A stretch of 64,000 nt of DNA from JBJXFK01 sp046155505 (lineage in GTDB: Bacteria; Planctomycetota; Phycisphaerae; UBA1845; Fen-1342): NCBI GenBank assembly GCA_046155505.1, contig JBJXFK010000002.1, positions 14,317-78,316 of the forward strand, in the 5' to 3' direction. Position numbers and translations under genes: made by a program. The notes beneath the pieces were generated by a model. That model made no database searches, was not told the DNA's origin, and saw only the letters and a program-made list of their open reading frames with translations. Of this stretch, positions 36,862 to 45,883 are shown piece by piece (the first letter of the stretch is position 1; every line of letters begins with the position of its first letter).

Positions 36862-37677
36862 TTACGGATTGGTCGGACCGCTTGTCGGTGTCGCCGGTGC
36901 CGCAGGCGTTACTGTCGCAGCGGGTGTCGCCGTCGCGGCCGGCGCAGCATCGCTCGACATCACCGCGACACTCCGCGCGTGCTTCACCAACTCATTCGTC
37001 ATCCCGTCCCACGCCGCATAGGTGCCTACCAGATAGAGAACGATCGCCACACCCGCGCCGATCGCCACATACAACAGCCGCATTACCGGCTCATAATTCG
37101 GATCGATCACCACGGTGTGATTATTCACGTCAGGCAGCAGCTCGCGCGACCGCGTCTGGGCATACGCGGGCAGCTTGCTGAAAACATGCCCTTTGTACTC
37201 GCGCCACGCGTCCGGATCGCCGCGATAACGACCCTTGAAACCAATCTGCATCGCGACGTAATACACCGAGACGACATCGGCCCGCGTGCTGGTGTCCGGA
37301 CGCTGCATCCGCTCGGCCATCTCCAGCTCTTTGAGCCCCTCGTCACATTCGTTGTAGAAATTCTCGCCGCGCAGCGCCTCGGGAAAGCCGAGCAACTCGA
37401 CCTCGAAACACGAGTTCGACCAATCTTCGCGATAGGGCCACTCGATGTTCAGGATGAACATCTCGTCGATCAAATAGACCAACGGATTGCGAACCTTTTT
37501 CCACGCTTCCCAAAGCCCCGGCTCGCCGTGGCTGATTTGCTCCATCTCGTTCAGGCGGCTCAAAAGTTCAGCCCGCGTGTCGGCAAAGCTCAAGTCCTGA
37601 CCGCTCTCGGCGCGCTGCTGCGCGTCGACCAGGTCGAGAACCACGCGAATCGCAAGGTCATATACCGTCATTGCCAC
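36862..37677 (-). CDS. tssL: TssL (DotU) inner-membrane T6SS subunit
   Basis: The 271-residue product has the DotU cytoplasmic domain (YDLAIRVVLDLVDAQQRAE, then a WPYREDWSN and FYNECDEGL region). A single C-terminal membrane helix follows at about residues 203-227 (LLYVAIGAGVAIVLYLVGTY). After the helix comes an Ala/Pro/Thr-rich tail of about 40 residues rather than an OmpA-like peptidoglycan-binding domain. TssL pairs with TssM in the inner membrane. GTG 37677 is chosen because GGAGG lies 7 bases upstream; ATG 37671 is possible. It sits 31 bases upstream of tssM. Confidence 0.9.
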   Translation of the reverse strand: MAMTVYDLAIRVVLDLVDAQQRAESGQDLSFADTRAELLSRLNEMEQISHGEPGLWEAWKKVRNPLVYLIDEMFILNIEWPYREDWSNSCFEVELLGFPEALRGENFYNECDEGLKELEMAERMQRPDTSTRADVVSVYYVAMQIGFKGRYRGDPDAWREYKGHVFSKLPAYAQTRSRELLPDVNNHTVVIDPNYEPVMRLLYVAIGAGVAIVLYLVGTYAAWDGMTNELVKHARSVAVMSSDAAPAATATPAATVTPAAPATPTSGPTNP

Positions 37678-37690
37678 GCGGCAACCTCCG

Positions 37691-39052
37691 CTAGCGAATC
37701 TTCACCACAAACAGCGAAATCTTGGTCGAAGCAAACTTGCTCTTGTCCGCGGGTGGCATGCGAATGTAAATCGCACGCTCGGCCTCGCAGTTCTCCCAAT
37801 ATCGCGGCGAACGCTGAATCCGAAAATAATGCTGATCCGAACTCTTGGGGAGATTCGCCACGGCACCCGCCGGATCGAACTTCAATCCCATCAAGCCGCC
37901 CTTGTACACCTCTTCCGACTGTCGCGGCGAGGCCAGCTTGAAGTTGGTCGACTTGAACAATGCGACGACCTGCTCGACCGAGAGGCTCGTTCGCACGCCC
38001 ATGAACAATTCATGGTTCGGCGTGAACCACTCGTAATCCAGCTCGACTTTGTACCCGCCGCCCTCTTCCTGGAACGGTCGCTCGATGTAGTCCTTGGGCA
38101 AGAGGCCGTTGATGAGCGTCCGCAAGTACGTGAACAACTCGAAGAATACGGGCCCGCAATCGTCATGCACATACTGCGACAAATCGCGCGGGCGGCGCAA
38201 ATCATCCCACAGCGCCACCTTGCCGATTGCGTCGCTCAGCAGCAAGTACAGCGCATACGGATGATGCTCCGGCGTGCCGACAAATGCCCCAAACCGCACC
38301 GTCAGCTCGTTCAGCGCTGCCAGCTTGATGAGCTGCTCGCTATCCGCCGGCGTCGCCGTCGCGAACGTCAGCGCCCGCTGAGCCGCATCCGCTCCGAGCT
38401 GCTCGCATCGAGCGCGAATGTCGTTTCGCGCGTTTTCGACGTCCGAAACCAGCGTCTGCCACGCCTTGATCCGCAGCAGCGGCGGTACACCATCGCGCAT
38501 CAGCTTCGGCCCGGAAGCCGACCGCTCGATCTTGCCCAGCCGCACGCATTCGTATCCGCCGCGATCCTCGTCGCCGAAGAAAATCGCGCCACGCATGCGG
38601 CGGACTTCGATCGTCTGCGGATTGTCGCCGCTGTTCTCGTCATAGCGCTCGACCAGATCGACCGCGAAACGCGGCGAGCGCCCGTTCAATTCTTCGCCGA
38701 TGTTCTGCACATTGGGCCGCACGATTTGAAGCTGCGGCACGCCGAAGAAAATCTCGACCGGCCCGGTCGATTTGTCCATCGTCTTCTTGAACTCGCGCGC
38801 CTCGACCAGACAATTCTCCGGTACGCGCACGTACGTGCCGTCCCGCAAAATCAACTCGCATGAGCGAATCTCGGCGATGTGATTGCTGATCGCGTCCTCG
38901 GCCAGATCAAGCGTCGCGAAGCCCCACGGATGCGGCAGCGCCGCCGAAAGCGCCGCGGCTCGCAGCGTTTCCGCGTTGCGGGCCATCGCCTGCAAATGGT
39001 GCGGCCGAAGGAACTGCCCCTCGAACCAATGAAGCTCAGGCCAAAGGCTCAT
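37691..39052 (-). CDS. tssK: TssK (VasE) T6SS baseplate-to-membrane adaptor
   Basis: The 453-residue product begins with the typical LWPELHWFEGQFLRPHHLQAM, the N-terminal shoulder domain that joins the baseplate wedge. Family blocks continue with RVPENCLVEAREF, FGVPQLQIVRPN and, late, FAVDLVER and FFELFTYLRTL. Its C-terminal head should bind TssL and TssM. Normal length is about 440-450. tssL begins 14 bases downstream, so the two are probably co-translated. Confidence 0.93.
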   Translation of the reverse strand: MSLWPELHWFEGQFLRPHHLQAMARNAETLRAAALSAALPHPWGFATLDLAEDAISNHIAEIRSCELILRDGTYVRVPENCLVEAREFKKTMDKSTGPVEIFFGVPQLQIVRPNVQNIGEELNGRSPRFAVDLVERYDENSGDNPQTIEVRRMRGAIFFGDEDRGGYECVRLGKIERSASGPKLMRDGVPPLLRIKAWQTLVSDVENARNDIRARCEQLGADAAQRALTFATATPADSEQLIKLAALNELTVRFGAFVGTPEHHPYALYLLLSDAIGKVALWDDLRRPRDLSQYVHDDCGPVFFELFTYLRTLINGLLPKDYIERPFQEEGGGYKVELDYEWFTPNHELFMGVRTSLSVEQVVALFKSTNFKLASPRQSEEVYKGGLMGLKFDPAGAVANLPKSSDQHYFRIQRSPRYWENCEAERAIYIRMPPADKSKFASTKISLFVVKIR

Positions 39053-39138
39053 ATCGGTCTCAACTGCTGGGTACGGGCCGCGGCATTGCCAGACCGCATT
39101 TCAAGATCGCACTCGTCGATGTGGCGACGACCAACGGT

Positions 39139-39708
39139 TTAGTTTTCGACCTTGACGATGCCTTCCTGTCCCACCCGAATCGTAAATGAGTCCGAACGCG
39201 GCGGCGGGCTGAGCCGGATCGGGGCCATGTCGCGAATTCCCTTGGCGTCGAAGAATCGGGCGTAAACCAGGATCACCGCGTCGCCCTGCAGAAACTCAGG
39301 GAACTTGAATTTGAAGGTCCGCCGCGGACTGCCATCAGCGTAGCGATCCGCCGATAGCAGCGGCTCGCCGAGGCGCGTCGATCGCCCGCCCAGATCGCTG
39401 CTCTTGTCGCTGAGCGAGTAGACCCGATCGGATCGCAGGCCGCGCAGCGCGACGTTTTGCGTTGATCCGCTGCGGGCGGCAAACCACTCGGCCGTGCCGA
39501 TCGCCCCCCGCGCCAGGTCGGGCACGCGCTTGGCCTCGTCCCCGGTCAGGCACACGATGTCGATTTCCAACTGCTGGCTGGTATTGGGTTTATTGTCGTA
39601 CGTGTTGATCACCTTCTCGACTTCGAACGTGATCGTGTAATTGCCGCAACCGGTTGCGCCAACGAGCAGCGCGACCGTGATGAGGGCGACGAGACCGGGC
39701 TTGACCAT
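39139..39708 (-). CDS. tssJ: TssJ-like outer-membrane T6SS lipoprotein
   Basis: The 189-residue product has a lipoprotein signal with lipobox GATGC (Cys21), then a beta-sandwich-like domain. Position (first gene before tssK) and size support TssJ, the lipoprotein that holds the TssM C-terminus at the outer membrane. The segments QQLEIDIVCL and VILVYARFFDAKG resemble the TssJ strands. Sequence conservation in this family is low, so the call rests partly on context. GGAGG lies 8 bases before ATG 39708. Confidence 0.75.
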   Translation of the reverse strand: MVKPGLVALITVALLVGATGCGNYTITFEVEKVINTYDNKPNTSQQLEIDIVCLTGDEAKRVPDLARGAIGTAEWFAARSGSTQNVALRGLRSDRVYSLSDKSSDLGGRSTRLGEPLLSADRYADGSPRRTFKFKFPEFLQGDAVILVYARFFDAKGIRDMAPIRLSPPPRSDSFTIRVGQEGIVKVEN

Positions 39709-39786
39709 GTGATTTGGCCTCCGTGCATGCAGGCGGTGATTCGAATTCTCGCAGCGACCAGTGCCGACGAGAACATGAGTTTGGGC

Positions 39787-39814
39787 AGTATGGACGCTAC
39801 GCCGCGATTTTCAA
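39787..39814 (-). promoter_or_regulatory. Possible promoter of the tssJKLM-tagF operon
   Basis: On the minus strand TTGAAA (39814-39809) and CATACT (39792-39787) lie 16 bases apart. Transcription would begin about 70 bases before tssJ. The remainder of the gap to 40063 is gene-free. Confidence 0.4.
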
Positions 39815-39917
39815 GCAACCGCGCGGACAATTCCCGGACGATCACTCTCACCGCGTGCAAAGTTCAAAGTGCAAAGTGACAGACGCCGCACCGTGCTGTC
39901 GATTCCCCGTTCCCCGT

Positions 39918-39990
39918 TTCCCGTTTCCCCTTCGTGCCTCCGTGCCTCCGTGCCTTTCCCCTCGGTCCCTCCGTCGCTTCCCCACACTTC
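39918..39990. repeat. Low-complexity CCGTGCCT simple repeat
   Basis: The plus strand reads TTCCCCGTTTCCCGTTTCCCC and then GTGCCTCCGTGCCTCCGTGCC. The GAGGCAC wording recalls 3069-3093 on the opposite strand. It lies between tssJ and the divergent regulator and holds no gene. Confidence 0.6.
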
Positions 39991-40086
39991 TTTCATTTCC
40001 ATTGAACCCAACTTGCCGCCGACCGCCGCAACTCATATGAATCTTTTGACGATTCTGAAACTTCGCACCAATCAGGAGGTCGGGTC

Positions 40087-40665
40087 ATGACTCTGGCCGA
40101 GGGAAAAAACCTGCTCGTGCAGCGCTGGGGCGAGATGGGCGGCTATTGGGGAATCAATCGCACCATGGCCGAGATCCACGCGCTGCTGTTCGTCACGCGA
40201 CAGCCGCTGTGTACCGACGACATCATGGATCAACTCAAAATCAGCCGCGGCAACGCCAGCATGAACCTGCGGGCGTTGGTCGACTGGGGCCTCATCGAGC
40301 GCGTGCACAAATTCGGCGACCGCAAGGAGTATTTCAAGGCCGACACAAACATCTGGCACATGTTCGAAACGATCATGCGCGAACGCCGCCGCCGCGAGGT
40401 CGAGCCGATTCTCGCCACGATCGACCGCTGCTGCGAAGGCGTCGCAGAGAACGACGCGCGCAGCGGCAACGCGGACCCGGAAGACGTGAAGGAATTTCGT
40501 CACCGCATTCTGGAACTGAAAAATTTCCTGTCGACGATGGGCTCGCTATTTGAGCTGGTGTTGCAGATGGGGCCGGGAGCGGTGAATTCGCTCGCCGACG
40601 CCGGCGCACCGCCGCCGAAGGAAAAATCCGCCAAGCAGCGTCGCGCGACAACGCGCACCCGGTAG
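40087..40665 (+). CDS. GbsR/MarR-family transcriptional regulator
   Basis: The 192-residue product has an N-terminal winged helix of the GbsR type (GINRTMAEIHALLFVTRQPLCTDDIMDQLKISRGNASMNLRALVDWGLI), followed by a helical dimerisation region and a basic Lys/Arg tail. Some relatives sense small ligands such as choline. Here the ligand is unknown. A perfect AGGAGGT precedes ATG 40087. It is divergent from tssJ, so control of the T6SS block is possible. Its TAG stop is formed by a family A palindrome. Confidence 0.88.
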   Translation: MTLAEGKNLLVQRWGEMGGYWGINRTMAEIHALLFVTRQPLCTDDIMDQLKISRGNASMNLRALVDWGLIERVHKFGDRKEYFKADTNIWHMFETIMRERRRREVEPILATIDRCCEGVAENDARSGNADPEDVKEFRHRILELKNFLSTMGSLFELVLQMGPGAVNSLADAGAPPPKEKSAKQRRATTRTR

Positions 40666-40780
40666 GGTGGGCATCGCCCACAATTTGCCGGGTCTTTGAA
40701 CAACAGAACCGTGGCAAAAATCGCCCACCATACGACGGGGGTTCGAATACCCGCAAAATGGCGGGCGATGCCCACCCTAC
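40662..40780. repeat. Dispersed palindromic element, family A, supplying two stop codons
   Basis: The left end GTAGGGTGGGCATCGCCCA and the right end GGCGGGCGATGCCCACCCTAC are inverted. The TAG at 40663-40665 is the stop of the GbsR-type gene. The complementary TAG at 40779-40777 is the stop of preA on the other strand. The element therefore fills the whole convergent gap. Confidence 0.85.
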
Positions 40781-42099
40781 GCGCGGGCCTTCATCGTGAT
40801 GCACCCGTCGACGGGGCAAACATACTGACACATGTTGCAACCGACGCACGCATCTTCCTTTACGCGATAGACGTCAACAAACCCGTCAATCGACTGGGGA
40901 TTGACCCGCGAGGTCGGCGTCGTCTTCAACCGCTTCCACTTGGGCCGCTCGCCGCGCCACGCACTCTCCGCCACGCGCTCATGCGAAATCGCCTGATAGC
41001 AACCATCCTCGCACGCGACGTAGCACAGTCCGCAATTGATGCATGTATCCTGATCAATCGCGGCGACCACCCGATACTGCTGATCGAGCTCGCCCCAAGG
41101 CACCACGCGGCTCGCCGAAGCGCCGACAAAATCCGCGACGCGCCGGTGCTTATGCTCACGCATCCAGGCCAGCAGCCCGTCGCGCAGCTTGTCGATGATG
41201 CCGAAGCCGTGGTGCATCACCGCCGTGCAAACCTGCACGCACCCCGCGCCGAGCAGCATGTGTTCGAGCGCGTCCTGCCAGCTCGCCACGCCGCCGATGC
41301 CGCTGATTGGCAGCTTCACCTGCGCGTCGGTCGCAATTTGCGACACCATGTGCAGCGCGATCGGCCGCACCGCCGGCCCGCAGTAACCGCCGTGCGAGAC
41401 GCGACCAGCCACATGCGGCGTGGGCAACAGTGTCGCCGGATCGACGCCCATGATTGAGTTCACGGTGTTGATCAGCGAAATCGCGTCGGCACCGCCCTCG
41501 CGCGCGGCGCGGGCGATCTCGCGAATACTGGTCACGTTCGGCGTCAGCTTCACCAGCACCGGCGTGCGCGCGACCTCTTTCACCCAACCGACGATCATCC
41601 GCGTGTAATCGGGCACCTGTCCGACGGCGCTGCCCATGCCGCGCTCGTTCATGCCGTGCGGGCAGCCGAAATTCAGTTCCAGCCCGTCGGCACCGGTCGC
41701 CTCGGCCTGGCGCACGATCTCGTGCCACGTCTCGCGCCGCGATTCGACCATCAGCGACACGATCACCGCGCGATCGGGAAACTCGCGTTTGATGGCCGCG
41801 ATTTCGCGCAGGTTCTCATCCAGCGGGCGATCTGAAATCAACTCAATGTTGTTCAGCCCAACGACGCGACGCCGCCCGACGTTGAGTACGCCATACCGCG
41901 CACTCACATTGCGGACGGGCACATTGGTGACGGTCTTCCAAACCGCACCGCCCCACCCGGCTTGAAACGCCCGTCGCACCTGGCCGATGGTGTTCGTCGG
42001 CGGCCCGCTGGCCAGCCAGAACGGATTCGGCGCGCAAATGCCGCAGAACTCGATTGCGAGATCGCTGGATGATGGTGGCTGAGAGACGGACAACGACAC
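40777..42099 (-). CDS. preA: Dihydropyrimidine dehydrogenase, PreA-type subunit
   Basis: The 440-residue product has an FMN-binding dihydroorotate-dehydrogenase-like barrel (FWLASGPPTN, ELNFGCPHGMNERGMGSAVGQ, VLVKLTPN) followed by two 4Fe-4S sites (CINCGLCYVAC and CVGCNMCQYVCP). PreA, with the flavoprotein PreT, reduces uracil and thymine with NAD(P)H. No preT lies next to it in this window. The start is GTG 42099. Its stop lies in a dispersed palindrome. Confidence 0.92.
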   Translation of the reverse strand: MSLSVSQPPSSSDLAIEFCGICAPNPFWLASGPPTNTIGQVRRAFQAGWGGAVWKTVTNVPVRNVSARYGVLNVGRRRVVGLNNIELISDRPLDENLREIAAIKREFPDRAVIVSLMVESRRETWHEIVRQAEATGADGLELNFGCPHGMNERGMGSAVGQVPDYTRMIVGWVKEVARTPVLVKLTPNVTSIREIARAAREGGADAISLINTVNSIMGVDPATLLPTPHVAGRVSHGGYCGPAVRPIALHMVSQIATDAQVKLPISGIGGVASWQDALEHMLLGAGCVQVCTAVMHHGFGIIDKLRDGLLAWMREHKHRRVADFVGASASRVVPWGELDQQYRVVAAIDQDTCINCGLCYVACEDGCYQAISHERVAESAWRGERPKWKRLKTTPTSRVNPQSIDGFVDVYRVKEDACVGCNMCQYVCPVDGCITMKARA

Positions 42100-42262
42100 G
42101 CTCGGCCCCCTGCAATTGCCTCGTCTTGGATTCTACGCCGCGGCCGGACGCCATGCCGTCGAGCGGTACTCCGCCGTCGGCATGCTCGTAAGAAAGCAGC
42201 CGAGGGCGGCAGCTCTCAATCGTCGTCCGAAGAACCGCGGAGGGCCGTGGTGCTCCTGGTCG

Positions 42263-42532
42263 CTATCTGCGTATCTCGAAACCACGCTCGTCGGCACAGA
42301 GCTCGCACTCACTGACATCGCAGTCGTCGAGATTCTCGGCAAGAACCCGCCGAGTCTCAGCGAGCGCCGCAGATATCGAGCGCTCGTCGCCCTGCAACTC
42401 GGCCTCGACCGAACCGTCAGCGAGATTGCGCACCCAGCCCGTGATCGCGTGCCGCCGGGCAATCGAAGCGGTCGTCGCGCGAAAACCGACGCCTTGAACA
42501 ATGCCTCTGAAGACGATGTGTTTGCGACTCAC
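42263..42532 (-). CDS. acyP: Acylphosphatase
   Basis: The 89-residue product is a complete acylphosphatase. The phosphate loop FRGIVQGVGFR holds the catalytic Arg, and the catalytic Asn lies in GWVRNLADGSVEAELQG. It hydrolyses acyl phosphates such as carbamoyl phosphate. GTG 42532 is the start, with GGGAG 7 bases upstream. It lies 59 bases after the stop of the next minus-strand gene. Confidence 0.93.
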   Translation of the reverse strand: MSRKHIVFRGIVQGVGFRATTASIARRHAITGWVRNLADGSVEAELQGDERSISAALAETRRVLAENLDDCDVSECELCADERGFEIRR

Positions 42533-42590
42533 GCGCGGCTCCCGAGATCATTCTACAGAACCGGCCCCGCAGCCCCATTTCGTGCAATTC

Positions 42591-43532
42591 TCAGACGCGG
42601 GCATACGCCGCCGAGCGATTCGCACGTCGGCCCAGCTCGCTCGCATAGCGGCGGCCAAGTGTGTTCGCCACACTGGCTGCCCAGTCGGTGAGTCGCGTCG
42701 TGCCGGTCGGCGGCGTGTCGACCGCGAGCAGGCCGCCCATCAGCCCCGCGATCTCATCGCGCGTAATCATGACATCGCCAACCGCCCAGCCCATCAGTTG
42801 CCCGAGCCGATAGCCCAGCGCCGGCGACACCGACACGATCCGCCGCGGGCAGCCGATGATCCGCCCGATCTCGGCGGCGAGTTCGCGGTACTCAAAAATC
42901 TGCGGCCCGACCGCGTTGATTGTGCAATTCTCGTCGCCGCGCGCGTTCTCGACCGCCAGTGCGGCGAAATCGTCCACATGAATCGGCTGAATGCGATATC
43001 GACCATCGCCGAAGACACCGAACACGGGAGCGCGCCGCAACACCCACGCGATGTTGTTCACCAGAATGTCGTCGCCGCCGAACAGCACCGCTGGGCGCAG
43101 GATGCAATGAGACATTCCGCTTTCGCGCAGCCGCCGCTCCAACTCGGCTTTGCTGCGAAAGTACTCGAGTGGCGAGTCTTCCGTCGGCTCGGTGATGCTC
43201 ACATGCACGATGCGCCGCACCCCCGCGGCCTGTGCCGCTTCGAAAAGTGCGAGCGTATTGCGAACGGCCTGGGCAAAGGTGAAACGCGCATGATTGAACC
43301 GCACCCAGTACGTATTGATGAGCACGCTGACGCCGGCGAGCGATCGACGCAGCGACGCGGGGTCATCGAAAGCCAGCGGGTGGACGTCGACACGGCCGCG
43401 CAAATCGCTCTCTCGATCGGGCGAACGAGTCAGCGTGCGAACGGCAATCCCGGCATCGAGCAGGCGACGGGCGATGTAGCTGCCGGAATAGCCGAACGCT
43501 CCGGTAACGGCGACGGTGTCGCTGGTGTGCAT
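42591..43532 (-). CDS. NAD(P)-binding protein of the NmrA/complex-I NDUFA9-like SDR group
   Basis: The 313-residue product has the N-terminal Rossmann motif VTGAFGYSGSYIARRLL and an atypical extended-SDR layout (VLINTYWVRF, RIVHVSITEPTEDS). The usual YxxxK is modified to SPLEYFRSKAELERRL. A conserved-looking FGDGRYRIQPIHVDDFA segment follows. The reaction is unknown; relatives act in quinone or lipid metabolism or as redox sensors. GGGAG precedes ATG 43532. Confidence 0.85.
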   Translation of the reverse strand: MHTSDTVAVTGAFGYSGSYIARRLLDAGIAVRTLTRSPDRESDLRGRVDVHPLAFDDPASLRRSLAGVSVLINTYWVRFNHARFTFAQAVRNTLALFEAAQAAGVRRIVHVSITEPTEDSPLEYFRSKAELERRLRESGMSHCILRPAVLFGGDDILVNNIAWVLRRAPVFGVFGDGRYRIQPIHVDDFAALAVENARGDENCTINAVGPQIFEYRELAAEIGRIIGCPRRIVSVSPALGYRLGQLMGWAVGDVMITRDEIAGLMGGLLAVDTPPTGTTRLTDWAASVANTLGRRYASELGRRANRSAAYARV

Positions 43533-43683
43533 GATTCACTCCCATTGCACCGCGCGCTCGCGGCGCGCGTGCCAGAGAGAGAATCGGCCATCGGCGTCAA
43601 ACTTTCAATACGATCTGAAACTTTCAGCGATTTCAGCGCGATTGATCGAACCGGTGCAAACGCGGCAACAACCGCCCGCCACG

Positions 43684-44667
43684 TCACGCAGCCTTCGAAG
43701 CATCGGCCGGCGCGTGCGGCTTGGTCAAAATCAGCGACAGCACCACCCCGCCGGCGAGCGTCAGCGCGATCACCGCAAGCGAAACGCCGGTTGGGATCGG
43801 AAACACTTCAGACAGCAACATCTTCACACCGACATACGCCAGAATGATCACCAGGCTCGGCTTCAGATAGTGGAACCGTTCGAGCATCTCGGCCAGTGCA
43901 AAATACAGCGACCGGAGGTTCAGAATCGCGAACACGTTCGACGTGAACACGATGAACGGGTCTTTCGTCACCGCGAACACCGCCGGGATCGAATCGACCG
44001 CGAAGATCAGGTCGGTGCTCTCGATGACCAGCAGCACGAGGAACATCGGCGTCGCGTGCAGCCGGCCATCGAGGCGCGTGAAGAACTGCTCCTTCACAAA
44101 CCCTGGACTGATCGGGAAGTAACTCTTGGCCAGCTTGACCAGCGGATTGCGTTCCGGCTCGAGCTTCTCATCCGTCCCGCGCCACATCTTGTACGCCGTC
44201 CAGAGCAGGATCCCGCCGAACACGTAGATGATCCAGTGGAATTGCTTGATCAGGATCGCGCCCGCGAGAATCATGATGCAGCGCATGACGAGCGCACCGA
44301 CGATGCCCCAAAACAGCGTGCGATGCTGATGCTCGCGCGGTACCGCGAAATAGCCGAAAATCAGCGCGATCACGAAGATATTGTCGAGGCTCAGCGACTG
44401 CTCGATGATCCACGCCGTGATGTACTGCGTAGCGGCCTCGGCGCCGCTCAGCCGCTTGCCCGAGCCCATCGCGATGTCGAACCAGTTGCCCTCATACATG
44501 AAATAAATCAGCACGCCGAAGGCCAGCGCGAGCGCGACGCAAAAGCCGCTAAACGCCAGCGCCGCCTTGGTGGTGATGACTTTGGCCCCGCGGCTGAGTA
44601 CGCCCAGATCGAGCGCGAGCACTCCGAGCACCAATACGACAAAACCGATCCAGAACCAAATCTGCAT
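43684..44667 (-). CDS. TerC/Alx-family integral membrane protein
   Basis: The 327-residue product has about nine membrane helices. It carries the family acidic motifs in helices: LDLGVL in helix 1, WIIEQSLSLDNIFVIALIF, and ESTDLIFAVDSIPAVFAV. Members export Mn2+ or protect newly exported proteins from metal stress. Only 75 bases separate it from the upstream asparaginase gene, and no yybP-ykoY riboswitch was visible there. Confidence 0.93.
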   Translation of the reverse strand: MQIWFWIGFVVLVLGVLALDLGVLSRGAKVITTKAALAFSGFCVALALAFGVLIYFMYEGNWFDIAMGSGKRLSGAEAATQYITAWIIEQSLSLDNIFVIALIFGYFAVPREHQHRTLFWGIVGALVMRCIMILAGAILIKQFHWIIYVFGGILLWTAYKMWRGTDEKLEPERNPLVKLAKSYFPISPGFVKEQFFTRLDGRLHATPMFLVLLVIESTDLIFAVDSIPAVFAVTKDPFIVFTSNVFAILNLRSLYFALAEMLERFHYLKPSLVIILAYVGVKMLLSEVFPIPTGVSLAVIALTLAGGVVLSLILTKPHAPADASKAA

Positions 44668-44742
44668 GAACTTCCGATCCTTACGACCGCGCTGCGGTCA
44701 CGCGCTGGTTTCCGTCAACAAACATGAGCATAAACGCAATCT

Positions 44743-45807
44743 CTAGCCGGCGCGATAGAGGCCCGGAATGTCCACATGCCGCGCTTCCTTGCCATCATGC
44801 ACCGTCATCTTCCCGACGCCTCGCATCGACGCACCGCCCACGAAACCGTCCTTGCGAACCGCATACATCGTCAACCCGAACTCCGGATCGCCCGCCGCGT
44901 TGCGCAGCCGCTTCTCCGCGCGATCGGCCACGCGCTGCAGCGCCTCCTTGCACGCCTCTTCCGGCGTGCGGCCCTGACGCATCAACTCGACCACGCAATA
45001 CGACGTCAGATTCTGAATATTCGATTCGCCGCGCCCGGTCGAGCCGCACGCGCCGACGCCGTTATCGACGTACAGCCCCGCGCCGATGATCGGCGAATCG
45101 CCCACACGCCCGGCGAGTTTGTAGGACAAGCCCGACGTGGACGTGCAGCCGAACAAATCGCCCTGCGACGTGAGCGCCATGCAGGTGATCGTGCCATACG
45201 TGAAATTCTTGTCCAGCTCGCGCCGCCAAAGCGACGCACGCTTTTCACCTTCGGCCGGCAGCCAATCATCCTCGGTCGAATGCGACTCTTTCCATTTCAG
45301 CCAGATCTGCCGTGCTTCTTCGGTCAGCAGGTTCATCTCCTGAAACCCGTGCGCGCGGGCGAATTTCAACGCCCCCTCGCCCACCAGCAGGCAATGATCG
45401 GTCCGCCGCGCGACCAGGGCCGCAACGCTCGACGGATTCTTGATCCGCTGCAGCGCCGCGACCGCGCCGCTGCGATGCGTGGGCCCGTGCATCACGCACG
45501 CATCCAGCTCGACCACGCCGTCCTCGTTCGGCAAGCCGCCGTAGCCAACCGAATGGTCCTTCTCGTCGTCCTCGACAATGTTGATCCCGGCGACGACCGC
45601 GTCGAGCGGATCGCCGCCGGCGAGAATCAGCTCGTGCGCTTTCTTGACCGACGGCAGCGCGTTGGCGCTGCCCACGAACACGGGGCCACCGGGGCCTTTC
45701 GCCGCCGGCTTGTCCTGTGCCTGCGCGTCGGAGAGCGTGCCGGTCACCATTCCCAGCGCCGCAACACCGGCCGCCGAGCGCACAAAATCCCGCCGATTGA
45801 CTGTCAT
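44743..45807 (-). CDS. Tat-exported N4-(beta-N-acetylglucosaminyl)-L-asparaginase
   Basis: The 354-residue product starts with a twin-arginine signal (NRRDFVRSAAGVAALGM). It is an Ntn hydrolase of the isoaspartyl/aspartylglucosaminidase family: GGDPLDAVVAGINIVEDD, the self-cleavage site with catalytic Thr in TYGTITCMAL, and GDSPIIGAGLYVDN and GACGSTGRGE for binding. It would cleave the Asn-GlcNAc link of glycopeptides in the periplasm. ATG 45807 has GGAGAG upstream. It shares strand with terC. Confidence 0.9.
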   Translation of the reverse strand: MTVNRRDFVRSAAGVAALGMVTGTLSDAQAQDKPAAKGPGGPVFVGSANALPSVKKAHELILAGGDPLDAVVAGINIVEDDEKDHSVGYGGLPNEDGVVELDACVMHGPTHRSGAVAALQRIKNPSSVAALVARRTDHCLLVGEGALKFARAHGFQEMNLLTEEARQIWLKWKESHSTEDDWLPAEGEKRASLWRRELDKNFTYGTITCMALTSQGDLFGCTSTSGLSYKLAGRVGDSPIIGAGLYVDNGVGACGSTGRGESNIQNLTSYCVVELMRQGRTPEEACKEALQRVADRAEKRLRNAAGDPEFGLTMYAVRKDGFVGGASMRGVGKMTVHDGKEARHVDIPGLYRAG

Positions 45808-45883
45808 GAGATGCTCTCCGTCGCGAATTCGATCCACGATGCGCGTCCCAGGGCAAGCGCATTCTGGGATTCCAGGCAGCTTG

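Noticed and set aside
42100..42262. Small gene between preA and acylphosphatase
   Set aside because: The interval is mostly family B-like palindrome (CAGCCGAGGGCGG, CCGCGGAGGGCCG) with no plausible start.
44668..44742. Manganese (yybP-ykoY) riboswitch before terC
   Set aside because: Only 75 bases are available and the characteristic loop sequences are missing.
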